Shown: piece after piece, positions 54,069-61,995 of the stretch | Numbering within the stretch: the first letter of the stretch is position 1 | How the letters are laid out: the number at the start of each line of letters is the position of its first letter | Assembly (NCBI RefSeq): GCF_003244875.1 | Contig: NZ_LXXZ01000040.1 | Span: 124,001 to 188,000, forward strand | Reading direction: 5' to 3' | Source: Stenotrophomonas sepilia | GTDB taxonomy: Bacteria > Pseudomonadota > Gammaproteobacteria > Xanthomonadales > Xanthomonadaceae | Length of the DNA: 64,000 nucleotides | Program-made: the position numbers and the translations under genes | Notes under the pieces: model-generated | What the model was told of the DNA's origin: nothing | Databases searched by the model: none | Seen by the model: the letters and a program-made list of their open reading frames with translations, nothing else

Positions 54069-55474
54069 CCTTCCATCTGCTCCAGTTCCTTGCCCTTGGT
54101 CTCGTGCACATGCCGGACGACGAAGATCACCGAGATCACGGCAGCCACCAGGTAGATGCCGTAGGTGGCCGCCAGCCCTGCCGCGGCCAGCAGCATCGGG
54201 AACGTCACCGTGACCACGAAGTTGGAGGTCCACTGCGCCGCGCCGGCGACTGCCAGTGCCGAACCGCGGATCTGGTTCGGGAACATCTCGCCCAGCATCA
54301 CCCACATCACCGGTCCCCAGGACAGATTGAAGAACACGACATAGGCATTGGCCGCCACCAGTGCCAGCGTGCCCATGCGGCCGGGCAGCTGCAGATGCCC
54401 GTCGGCCAGCGAACCGCTGGCAAACGCCACCACCACCAGTGCAAGCGACAGCGACATCCCGGCCGAGCCGAACCACAGCAGGGGCTTGCGGCCGATCCGG
54501 TCGATCAGCAGCACGGTGACCACGCAGGCACCGATGCTCAGTGCGCCGGACAGCACGTTGATCAGCAGCGCGTCGTTCTCGGAAAAGCCGACTGCCTGCC
54601 ACAGCACCGCGCCGTAATAGAACACCACGTTGATGCCGACCAGCTGCTGGAAGCAGGCCAGCCCGACGCCGACCCACACAATCGGGCGGATCCGCCCGGT
54701 CGCCCGGCTCTTCAGATCGGACAGGCGCGGGCGATGATGGTCGTTGGACAGCGAGGCATCGATCTCCTCGAGCGTGGCCCTGGCCTTGTCGCTGCCCAGC
54801 AGCCGGGTCAGCACCCGCAGGGCGTCTTCCTTGCGCCGTTTCACCACCAGGTAGCGCGGGCTCTCCGGAATGGTCAGCAACAGCAGCAGGAACACCAGTG
54901 ATGGCGCGGCCTGCATCCAGAACATCCAGCGCCAGGCGGCCTGCCCGCCCCATAGCGGTTCGGTCGACGCGCCCGCTGCGGCCGCCAGCAGATAGTTGGA
55001 CAGGAAGGCGGCAGTGAGGCCGGTGATGATCGCGATCTGCTGCACCGTTGCCAGGCGACCGCGGTAACGGGCCGGAGCGACCTCGGCAATGTAGGCCGGC
55101 GAGATCACGCTGGCTGCGCCGACCGCGAATCCACCCACCACCCGCGCCGCAATGAACCAACCCGAGGAGACCGCCGCCCCGGCACCGAGTGCCGACAGCA
55201 GGAACATCACTGCCGACAGGATCAACACGTTGCGACGGCCCAGGCGGTCGGCCAGCCGGCCAGCACTGAACGCGCCCACCGCACAGCCCAGCAGCATCGA
55301 CGCGATCTCGAAGCCCTGCATCCACTCGCCGGACCGGAACGCCCGGTGCAGGCCATCCTGGGTGCCATTGATCACGCCGCTGTCGAAGCCGAACAGAAAA
55401 CCGCCAATCGTCGCCACCACGCTGATCAGTACGATCAGCCGCGTGTTCTCACCGCTGCCTGCTGCCTGGTTCAT
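54065..55474 (-). CDS. MFS sugar porter, probable xylose:H+ symporter
   Basis: A 469-residue 12-helix transporter of the sugar porter family: GRLADRLGRRNVLI, PESPRYLV, QQLVGINVVFYYG, LLIDRIGRKPLLW and VHETKGKELEQ. It resembles XylE/GalP types. Between xylA and a GH3 gene it should import xylose. The start taken has AAGGGG at a usable distance; an ATG two codons upstream is possible. The stop overlaps the GH3 start by four bases, and xylA ends 31 bases upstream. Confidence 0.92.
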   Translation of the reverse strand: MNQAAGSGENTRLIVLISVVATIGGFLFGFDSGVINGTQDGLHRAFRSGEWMQGFEIASMLLGCAVGAFSAGRLADRLGRRNVLILSAVMFLLSALGAGAAVSSGWFIAARVVGGFAVGAASVISPAYIAEVAPARYRGRLATVQQIAIITGLTAAFLSNYLLAAAAGASTEPLWGGQAAWRWMFWMQAAPSLVFLLLLLTIPESPRYLVVKRRKEDALRVLTRLLGSDKARATLEEIDASLSNDHHRPRLSDLKSRATGRIRPIVWVGVGLACFQQLVGINVVFYYGAVLWQAVGFSENDALLINVLSGALSIGACVVTVLLIDRIGRKPLLWFGSAGMSLSLALVVVAFASGSLADGHLQLPGRMGTLALVAANAYVVFFNLSWGPVMWVMLGEMFPNQIRGSALAVAGAAQWTSNFVVTVTFPMLLAAAGLAATYGIYLVAAVISVIFVVRHVHETKGKELEQMEG

Positions 55475-55505
55475 CCCCATCCCCTTGAGTGCACCGTTGC
55501 CGCGC

Positions 55506-56840
55506 TCAGCGCAGCAGATACTGGTTGAGCAGGTTTTCGTAACGCTCCTGCTTGCCGCTGGCCTGGTGCGGTTCGCCGAGGCGGGCGGCCAGTGCCGCCA
55601 GGTCCGGCAGGCTGAGCGTGCCACGCTCGAAATCCTGGCCGGCGCCGGAATCGAAGCTGGCGTAGCGCTGCGCACGCCATTGCTCCCACGGCGACTCGGT
55701 CAGCAGTGCATGGGCAACCTCCAGCCCGCGTGCGAACGCATCCATGCCGCCGATATGGGCAATGAACAGATCCTCCAGGTCGGTCGACTCACGGCGCACC
55801 TTCGCATCGAAGTTCAACCCGCCCTCCAGCCCGCCCTGGCGCAGCACGACCAGCATTGCGCCCACGGTGTCGTACAGATCGCTGGGGAACTGGTCGGTGT
55901 CCCAGCCGTTCTGGGCGTTGCCGCGATTGGCATCGATGCTGCCGAGCAGGCCATGATCGGACGCGACCTGCAGGTCGTGCTCGAAGGTATGGCCGGACAA
56001 CGTGGCGTGGTTGGCCTCGATGTTGAGCTTGAAGTCCTTGTCCAGCCCGTGTTCCTTCAGGAAGCCCACCACCGTGGCACTGTCGAAGTCGTACTGGTGC
56101 TTCATCGGCTCCATCGGCTTGGGCTCGATCAGGAAGTTGCCCTTCAGCCCGATGCTGCGGCCATAGTCGCGTGCCATGGTCAGGAAGCGCGCGAAATGCT
56201 CGATCTCCCGCTTCATCTGGGTATTGGCCAGCGACGCATAGCCTTCGCGCCCGCCCCAGAACACATAGTGCTCGCCACCGAGTTCGACCGTGGCCTCCAG
56301 GGCGGCCTTGACCTGCACGGCTGCACGCGCGACCACCGCGAAGTCGGGATTGGTCGATGCGCCGTTCATGTAGCGCGGGTGCGAGAACAGGTTGGCCGTG
56401 CCCCACAGCAGCTTGACGCCAGTGGCCTCCTGGCGTGCCTTGGCCAGGCCCACCATATGCGAGAGGTTCTTCTGGTACTGGCCGATGTCGTCGGCATCCG
56501 GCGCCAGGTCGATATCGTGGAAGCACCAGTACGGCACGCCCAGCTTGGTGAAGAACTCGAACGCCGCGTCCACCTTGGCTTCTGCCGTGGCCAGTGGCGA
56601 GGCGGCCTCCCACGGGAACTGCCGGGTGCCCGGGCCGAACGGATCGTGCCCGGCATTGCAGAAGGTGTGCCAGTAGCACACGGCGAAGCGCAGATGCTCC
56701 TGCATGGTCTTGCCACCGATGACCCGGCTGGCATCGTAGACCTTGAAGGCAAGCGGATTGTCCGAGCCCTTGCCCTCGAACGGAATGCGGCCGACGCCGG
56801 GGAAGTACTCCTTGGCGCCGATGAAGGGCTGCGTGCTCAT
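55506..56840 (-). CDS. xylA: Xylose isomerase
   Basis: A 444-residue class II xylose isomerase converting D-xylose to D-xylulose. Conserved metal and substrate residues are in [10 protein letters not shown] (catalytic His), [26 protein letters not shown] and [20 protein letters not shown], and GSIDANRG. Length fits the long (class II) type of proteobacteria. It lies 43 bases after xylB and before the xylose transporter in one operon. Confidence 0.97.
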   Translation of the reverse strand: MSTQPFIGAKEYFPGVGRIPFEGKGSDNPLAFKVYDASRVIGGKTMQEHLRFAVCYWHTFCNAGHDPFGPGTRQFPWEAASPLATAEAKVDAAFEFFTKLGVPYWCFHDIDLAPDADDIGQYQKNLSHMVGLAKARQEATGVKLLWGTANLFSHPRYMNGASTNPDFAVVARAAVQVKAALEATVELGGEHYVFWGGREGYASLANTQMKREIEHFARFLTMARDYGRSIGLKGNFLIEPKPMEPMKHQYDFDSATVVGFLKEHGLDKDFKLNIEANHATLSGHTFEHDLQVASDHGLLGSIDANRGNAQNGWDTDQFPSDLYDTVGAMLVVLRQGGLEGGLNFDAKVRRESTDLEDLFIAHIGGMDAFARGLEVAHALLTESPWEQWRAQRYASFDSGAGQDFERGTLSLPDLAALAARLGEPHQASGKQERYENLLNQYLLR

Positions 56841-56883
56841 GGTGCGTGCTCCTGTCGTTGTACGGGGTGTCGTGGAGGAGCCA

Positions 56884-58377
56884 TCAACCGCGCTGCAGCG
56901 GCGTGATGGCATCGAGATGACTGAGGAAGCGTGCGTAGGCCCGTGCATAGGCATCGCTGCGATCCGGATCCGGTCGTGCGGACAGCGCGGGATCGACGGT
57001 GACGTGCCGTGCGGTGATGTCGCTGATCGAAGTGGCGTTGCCCTGCGATCGGGCGAGCGCCCACAGCGCCTGCAGCGCCGCTCCAAACGCCGCACCCTCG
57101 GCCTGCACCGGGACCTCCACCGGCAGGCCGAATACATCGGCCACCAGCTGACGCCAGGCAGCGCTGTTGCTGCCGCCGCCGGTGAGCACGATGCGATCGA
57201 ACTGCATGCCCGCGCGGACGAAGGCGTCGTAGCCGTACTTCAGGCTGTAGGTCGCGCCCTCCATGGCGGCGCGGTACACATGCGCCGGGGTGAAATTGGC
57301 AATGTCCAGGCCAGCCAGCACCCCCTTGCCGAGCGGCAGGTCAGGGGTACGTTCGCCATTGAGGAACGGCAGCATCACCAGGCCCCCTGCCCCCGGCGGC
57401 GTTGCGCGAAGATGCGCGTCGCCGTCGCGGCTGCTGAAACCGAAGGCGCTGGCCACGCGTTCAGTGGCCACGGTGCAGTTCATGGTGCAGATCAGCGGCA
57501 GCCAGCCCCCCGTGGACGAGCAGAACGCCGCCCACGCGCCATCCGGATCGATCACCGGCGAGCCGGAATACGCAAACAGCGTTCCGGAGGTTCCCAGGCT
57601 CATCGCCAGCCGCCCTTCCGTGACGCAGCCGGTGCCGATCGCCGCCATCATGTTGTCGCCGCCACCAACGGCCACCTTCACCGCCGCTGCAAGCCCGAGC
57701 GCGGCCGCGGCCTCCGGCGCGATATCGAACAGGGCATCGGGCGCAGCGATCGGCGGCAGGCAGGCAGCAAGATCACGATCAGGATCGGTGGCGCGCAGCA
57801 GTTCCTGCGACCAGGTGCGCGTGCGCACGTCCAGCCAGCCGGTGCCGGACGCGTCGCCAAGCTCGCAGAACCGCTGCCCGGTCAACACGAAATTCAGGTA
57901 GTCGTGTGGCAGCAGGATGGTCACCAGCCGCGCATAGGCGTCGGCACGGTGGGTGCGGGTCCAGGGCAGCTTGGACGCTGTGTAGCCGGCCAGGATCGGG
58001 TTGCCCGCCAGCGTTATGGTTCGTTGGAACCCGCCCACGGCGTCCATGATCTGGATGCATTCGGCCGAGGTGCTGGTGTCGCACCACAGCTTGGCCGGTG
58101 CCAGCACCTCGCCAGCATCGTCAACTGGCACGAATCCATGCTGCTGGCCCGATACCGCCAGCGCAACGATGCGTGCGCGCAGCGAGGGATCGATCCGGGC
58201 AAAGCAGTCGCGCAGGGCCGACACCCAGTCGGCCGGCGCCTGTTCACGGCTGCCATCGGCACCGCTGTCCAGCGCGAGCGGCGCGCTGGCCGAGGCCACC
58301 ACCGCCTGCTTCCGCGGGTCATAGACCAGCACCTTCAGGCTCTGCGTCCCTGCATCGATCCCTGCAACCAGACCCAT
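56884..58377 (-). CDS. xylB: Xylulokinase
   Basis: A 497-residue FGGY-family kinase that phosphorylates D-xylulose to xylulose-5-phosphate. Blocks are the phosphate-1 motif [38 protein letters not shown] and the C-terminal [22 protein letters not shown] (adenosine motif). It is the first gene of xylB-xylA-transporter-GH3. GGAGG precedes the ATG, and the promoter with operator lies just upstream. Confidence 0.95.
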   Translation of the reverse strand: MGLVAGIDAGTQSLKVLVYDPRKQAVVASASAPLALDSGADGSREQAPADWVSALRDCFARIDPSLRARIVALAVSGQQHGFVPVDDAGEVLAPAKLWCDTSTSAECIQIMDAVGGFQRTITLAGNPILAGYTASKLPWTRTHRADAYARLVTILLPHDYLNFVLTGQRFCELGDASGTGWLDVRTRTWSQELLRATDPDRDLAACLPPIAAPDALFDIAPEAAAALGLAAAVKVAVGGGDNMMAAIGTGCVTEGRLAMSLGTSGTLFAYSGSPVIDPDGAWAAFCSSTGGWLPLICTMNCTVATERVASAFGFSSRDGDAHLRATPPGAGGLVMLPFLNGERTPDLPLGKGVLAGLDIANFTPAHVYRAAMEGATYSLKYGYDAFVRAGMQFDRIVLTGGGSNSAAWRQLVADVFGLPVEVPVQAEGAAFGAALQALWALARSQGNATSISDITARHVTVDPALSARPDPDRSDAYARAYARFLSHLDAITPLQRG

Positions 58378-58399
58378 CGAAACCGCCTCCGATCAAAAA

Positions 58400-58428
58400 A
58401 AGGTAGCGCTAACATTCCGTGGACTCAA
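58400..58428 (-). promoter_or_regulatory. Predicted xylB promoter
   Basis: On the minus strand TTGAGT (58423-58428), a 17-base spacer and TACCTT (58400-58405). The xyl-box-like operator fills the 3' part of the spacer and the -10, as expected for a repressed promoter. Confidence 0.55.
58401..58414. promoter_or_regulatory. xyl-box-like LacI-family operator
   Basis: AGGTAGCGCTAACA differs at one base from the Xanthomonas xyl-box TGGTAGCGCTAACA, the reported target of XylR. It has the central CG and dyad TAGCGCTA. It is the only near-full match seen in the window. Confidence 0.75.
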
Positions 58429-58541
58429 AAAGGGGGCGTGGTGTCCGGCCCCCTCGTTGCCACCGCGCGCGTCATCGCCCGCGGTGTTGCCGCACTGTAA
58501 CCAGCCGCAGCGGAAAAAGCGTGCTGCAACGCAAAACCCTG

Positions 58542-60074
58542 CTACGCGCTTGCTTCCGTCGAACGCCACACGTCCACGCCGGACCTGCAGTACTGCGCGA
58601 TGAACTCCGCCTGCGCCGGCATCTGCGCGGCGGCCTGCTGCACAGGCCGTTGGATGCCCTTCAACAAGGTGCGCAGATCGACATCACTCACGGCCCGCGC
58701 CAGCGGGTGCGCAGGACCGGGCGCGATGCCCTGCCCGAGCAGCACGCTGGTCCAGGATTCGACGCGGAACAGCTCGCCGGGGTCCTGCCACGCATGCGCA
58801 CGCTCGCGCCACGCCTGCAGCCGATGCTGCAGCGACTCGGGCACGCGCGTCTCGCGACAGGCCTTCCACATCGGTTCGCTGCGCTGCGTGGCGTGGTAGT
58901 GCAGGATGATGAAGTCGCGCACGTGCTCCATTTCCTGGCGGCTGACATCGTTGTACAGCTGCACCAGCGATGCACTGATGCCGTCGAACGGGAACAGCTG
59001 GATCAGCCGCACCACTGCGCTGATCGTCAGATGGATGCTGGTCGACTCCAGTGGTTCGATGAAGCCGCTGGCCAGCCCGAGCGACACCACGTTCCTGTTC
59101 CAGGCCTTCAGCCGGCGTCCACTGCGGAACGGCACCTTCCATGGATCGCGCAAGGGTGGAGCCCCGGCATCGCGCAGCAGTTTCGCGGCGGCCTCGTCAT
59201 CGGACAGATGGCGGCTGTCATACACCAGCCCGCAGCCAACGCGGTGCTGCAGCGCGATGTGCCAGCGCCACCCCGCCTCGTGGGCGATCGCCCGGGTATA
59301 GGGCGCCGGCGGCGCCACCGCTTCGGTCTGCACCGCCACGGCCCGGTCGCACGGCAGCCATTCGTGCCAGTCCTCGTAGCCGGTGCACAGTGCCTGCTCG
59401 ATCAGCAGGCCGCGGAAGCCGGTGCAGTCGATGAACAGATCGCCCTCGATCACCTGGCCGTCGTCCAGCACCAGCGCCTGCACCGAACCGTCGTGCGCGT
59501 GCTGCCTGACCTGGGCGATCCGGCCTTCGATCCGGCGCAGGCCGTGGGCCTCGGCCCTGCCGCGCAGGAACCGCGCATACAGACCGGCATCGAAGTGATA
59601 CGCATAGCTGGCCTGCGGCTGGGTGTGCAGCGAAAAGCGGTCGCCACGCGAGGCGATGCTCTCCAGGCAGAAGTCGCCCAGGTCCGAGGGCATGCCGCGG
59701 CGCAGGCTGTCCAGCCAGAAGTGATGGAAGGGGGCCGCCCAGGTGCCATGGCCGATGGTGCCGAACGGATGGAAGAAGCGATCGCCCGGCAGGCGCCAGT
59801 TCTCGAACGAGATCGACAGCTTGAAGGTGCCGGCCACCGCGCGCAGGAACTCCTGCTCGTCGATCTGCAGGAAGCGGTGGAAGGTGCGGATCGGCGGCAC
59901 AGTGGACTCACCGACACCGACCGTGCCGATCTGCTCGGACTCGACCAGCGTGATCTGCAGCTGGTCACGGAACTGGTGCGCAAGCGCGCAGCCGGCCAGC
60001 CAACCCGCCGTACCGCCACCGGCAATGACCACCTTGCGGATGCGCCCTGAAGGCGTGCTCTGGGTATCCAACAT
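58542..60074 (-). CDS. Tryptophan-halogenase family flavoprotein
   Basis: A 510-residue FAD-binding protein of the tryptophan 7-halogenase family. Visible are the FAD loop VIAGGGTAGWLAGCAL, VGVGESTVPPI, the catalytic-type Lys in GTFKLSI and GWRWHIALQ in place of the halogenase WxWxIP motif (the final Pro is replaced). In carbohydrate loci with TonB receptors such genes are frequent although no halogenation has been shown, so the activity is unknown. The ATG has GAGAGAGG before it; a TTG further upstream overlaps the cupin gene. Confidence 0.85.
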   Translation of the reverse strand: MLDTQSTPSGRIRKVVIAGGGTAGWLAGCALAHQFRDQLQITLVESEQIGTVGVGESTVPPIRTFHRFLQIDEQEFLRAVAGTFKLSISFENWRLPGDRFFHPFGTIGHGTWAAPFHHFWLDSLRRGMPSDLGDFCLESIASRGDRFSLHTQPQASYAYHFDAGLYARFLRGRAEAHGLRRIEGRIAQVRQHAHDGSVQALVLDDGQVIEGDLFIDCTGFRGLLIEQALCTGYEDWHEWLPCDRAVAVQTEAVAPPAPYTRAIAHEAGWRWHIALQHRVGCGLVYDSRHLSDDEAAAKLLRDAGAPPLRDPWKVPFRSGRRLKAWNRNVVSLGLASGFIEPLESTSIHLTISAVVRLIQLFPFDGISASLVQLYNDVSRQEMEHVRDFIILHYHATQRSEPMWKACRETRVPESLQHRLQAWRERAHAWQDPGELFRVESWTSVLLGQGIAPGPAHPLARAVSDVDLRTLLKGIQRPVQQAAAQMPAQAEFIAQYCRSGVDVWRSTEASA

Positions 60075-60085
60075 GGTGCCCTCTC

Positions 60086-61108
60086 TCAACGGTTGAGCCT
60101 GCCCAGCAGCATCGCGCGCATGCGGCGGGCGCGCTGCTCGTCGAACGGTGCCAGATCCCCGCGCGCGGCGTCAGGCAGGTGCTGCCCCGCGCGTTCGCCA
60201 GGGCCGAATGCGTAGTAGCGGAAGAGCCCTTCCCAGGCCTGCTTTTCGCGCGCCGGCAGATCACGCACGGCCCACATCGCGTGGTGCAGCGCCGCCAGCG
60301 CGGATCCCAGCCAAGTCGGCGAGCTTCGCCACCAGTAGTTCACCAGCACGTTGAACGGTTCCAGGCTGCGTACATGGTGCCACCACATGCTGGGAATGAA
60401 GATCGCATCGCCGGGCCCAAGCACCGCGCGGCGCGCGTGCGCCACCGCCTCGCGGAAACGTGGATGCCGATCGAAGTCGGGCTGTTCGAAGTCCACCACG
60501 CTGACCACCTGTCCCCCCGGCGTGGGATCGAGCGGGCCCGGATACAGATTGTCGATCTGGTCGGGCGGGAACAGGGTGAACTCGCGCTGCCCCACCGCGC
60601 AGCAGGCGAGGTTGTCGGGTGTGTCGAAATGGCACGAGGCCGTCACCCGGTTGCCGATCCAGATGCTGGCGGTGGCGTCGATGCCCTGCTTGGCCAGACC
60701 GGCGTCGTTGGCCTGCGCGAATGCCGGCAGCAGTGCCCGCGCGATCGGCAGCGAGGCCACGTAGTAGGTTGGCGGTTGCGGTGCATGCAGCGTCATGGCG
60801 ATCTCTTCCAGCACCTGGGCCAGCCCACCGCGCCGTACTTCGAAGTTCAACCGGGTGAAGTCCGCGCTGTAGAACGGGCGTCCCCCGATCTCGGCGCCGC
60901 CGAACGAGTACTGGATGGGCGCACCCGCATCGACGCTGCACAGGTACGCCATTGCGTCCTGCACCCCGCCCAGCCCGGCCTGGACCAGTGGCCAATCGGT
61001 GGCGATGCCACGCAGTACGACCGGCTCACCGGCCTCCACCAGGGCAGCCAGTGGCAAGGCCGCAGGATCGATCCCTTCCAGGATCCGCATCGGCAGGCTG
61101 GCGTGCAC
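60086..61108 (-). CDS. Cupin-like (JmjC-type) domain protein
   Basis: A 340-residue member of the cupin_8/JmjC-like group of Fe(II)/2-oxoglutarate oxygenases. The iron ligands are probably in SCHFDTPDNLACC (HxD) and the second His in IPSMWWHHVRSL; the phosphate-handling blocks QREFTLFPPDQIDNLYPGP and FNVLVNYWW are also typical. It stands between SapC and the halogenase-like gene, with three and eleven bases between genes. Hydroxylation of a protein or small molecule is possible; the role in xylan use is unknown. Confidence 0.85.
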   Translation of the reverse strand: MHASLPMRILEGIDPAALPLAALVEAGEPVVLRGIATDWPLVQAGLGGVQDAMAYLCSVDAGAPIQYSFGGAEIGGRPFYSADFTRLNFEVRRGGLAQVLEEIAMTLHAPQPPTYYVASLPIARALLPAFAQANDAGLAKQGIDATASIWIGNRVTASCHFDTPDNLACCAVGQREFTLFPPDQIDNLYPGPLDPTPGGQVVSVVDFEQPDFDRHPRFREAVAHARRAVLGPGDAIFIPSMWWHHVRSLEPFNVLVNYWWRSSPTWLGSALAALHHAMWAVRDLPAREKQAWEGLFRYYAFGPGERAGQHLPDAARGDLAPFDEQRARRMRAMLLGRLNR

Positions 61109-61111
61109 CGG

Positions 61112-61870
61112 TCAGTTCCTGACCGCCTGCGCGGTGCCGTGCTGGACGCGGAGACGGCGCTGCTTCTCGGCGATCAGGCGGCGCATGTTATGCAGCGAGG
61201 CGAGCATCAGGTACGCACCTTCCAGGTAACCGGCGCGGTTCAACGCAGCCAGGCGCGAACTGTCCAGCGCCGCCAGGCGCTCGCGGTCGATGCCGTGCAA
61301 TCCGCTCACGCTCACCCGGTGGTGCGGCGCGATCTGCACGTCGAGCGTGACCGGCTGGATGAGGCCGCAGTCGTCGAGCATCGTGAACATACCGGCCGCG
61401 AAGGCACTGCCCTCGTGGATGCCGCGCAGCACGCTGGCGATGTGGTCCAGGTAAGGGGTGTTGCCGCCCTGCGGCAGGAACACCGGCTCGCCGCCCCCGT
61501 CGGTGACGCGCGGATGGTCCAGGTCCACGTGCATCACCGCATCCTGGGTGAGCAGGCCATCCACGTAGTGCTCCTGGAAGCCGATCAGGAACGGCCCTTT
61601 GGCCGCCGCGCCAGGCAGGTAGGAAGCATTCCAGCGGCCGTCCTGCAGGAACAGGTTCTCGTGTTGCTCGAAACCCAGCAGGGCCACGGACTGCCACGCT
61701 TCCGTCCCGGTTTCCCTGCGCAGGAAGATCGGATACTCACGCTGCAGTTCTGCGAACTCGCTGGGATAGGCCGGCACCATGCCCACGGCATCGCCGAACT
61801 GCGGCCCGAATCCGGTGGCGACCTTCAGGTCCCGATGCGCGATGTTGTTGAGCATTTCGTAGCGGGCCAT
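61112..61870 (-). CDS. SapC family protein
   Basis: A 252-residue SapC-like protein: MLNNIAHRDLKVATGFG at the start, YPIFLRRETGTEAWQSVALLGFEQHENLFL and RGIHEGSAFAAGMFTML in the middle. SapC-family proteins are known next to TonB-dependent receptors and halogenase-like genes in Caulobacter and Xanthomonas carbohydrate loci; their function is not known. No signal peptide is seen. It starts 125 bases after the TonB receptor and is separated from it by a very strong hairpin; the cupin gene follows after three bases. Confidence 0.88.
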   Translation of the reverse strand: MARYEMLNNIAHRDLKVATGFGPQFGDAVGMVPAYPSEFAELQREYPIFLRRETGTEAWQSVALLGFEQHENLFLQDGRWNASYLPGAAAKGPFLIGFQEHYVDGLLTQDAVMHVDLDHPRVTDGGGEPVFLPQGGNTPYLDHIASVLRGIHEGSAFAAGMFTMLDDCGLIQPVTLDVQIAPHHRVSVSGLHGIDRERLAALDSSRLAALNRAGYLEGAYLMLASLHNMRRLIAEKQRRLRVQHGTAQAVRN

Positions 61871-61938
61871 CAGGGTATCCAGTGCGGGGTGGCTGGCCGG
61901 CAGCGTAGCGCAGGCGCGACAGCTGCGGCGACACCGTC

Positions 61939-61977
61939 CCGGCACGGCACCGCTGGCGGGCAGCGGTGCCGTGCCGG
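61939..61977 (-). terminator. Very strong 17-pair hairpin between the TonB receptor and sapC
   Basis: A perfect 17-base stem (61939-61955 with 61961-61977) and a five-base loop lie 18 bases after the receptor stop. There is no T-run, so it may stabilise or process the receptor mRNA, or reduce read-through into sapC, rather than stop it fully. Confidence 0.6.
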
Positions 61978-61995
61978 ACGCATCGGCAGCCAGGC

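Noticed and set aside
54069..55325. N-terminal 419-codon extension of the GH3 lipoprotein gene
   Set aside because: It is an out-of-frame reading of the sugar porter gene; a lipoprotein signal starts at the internal ATG that overlaps the porter stop.
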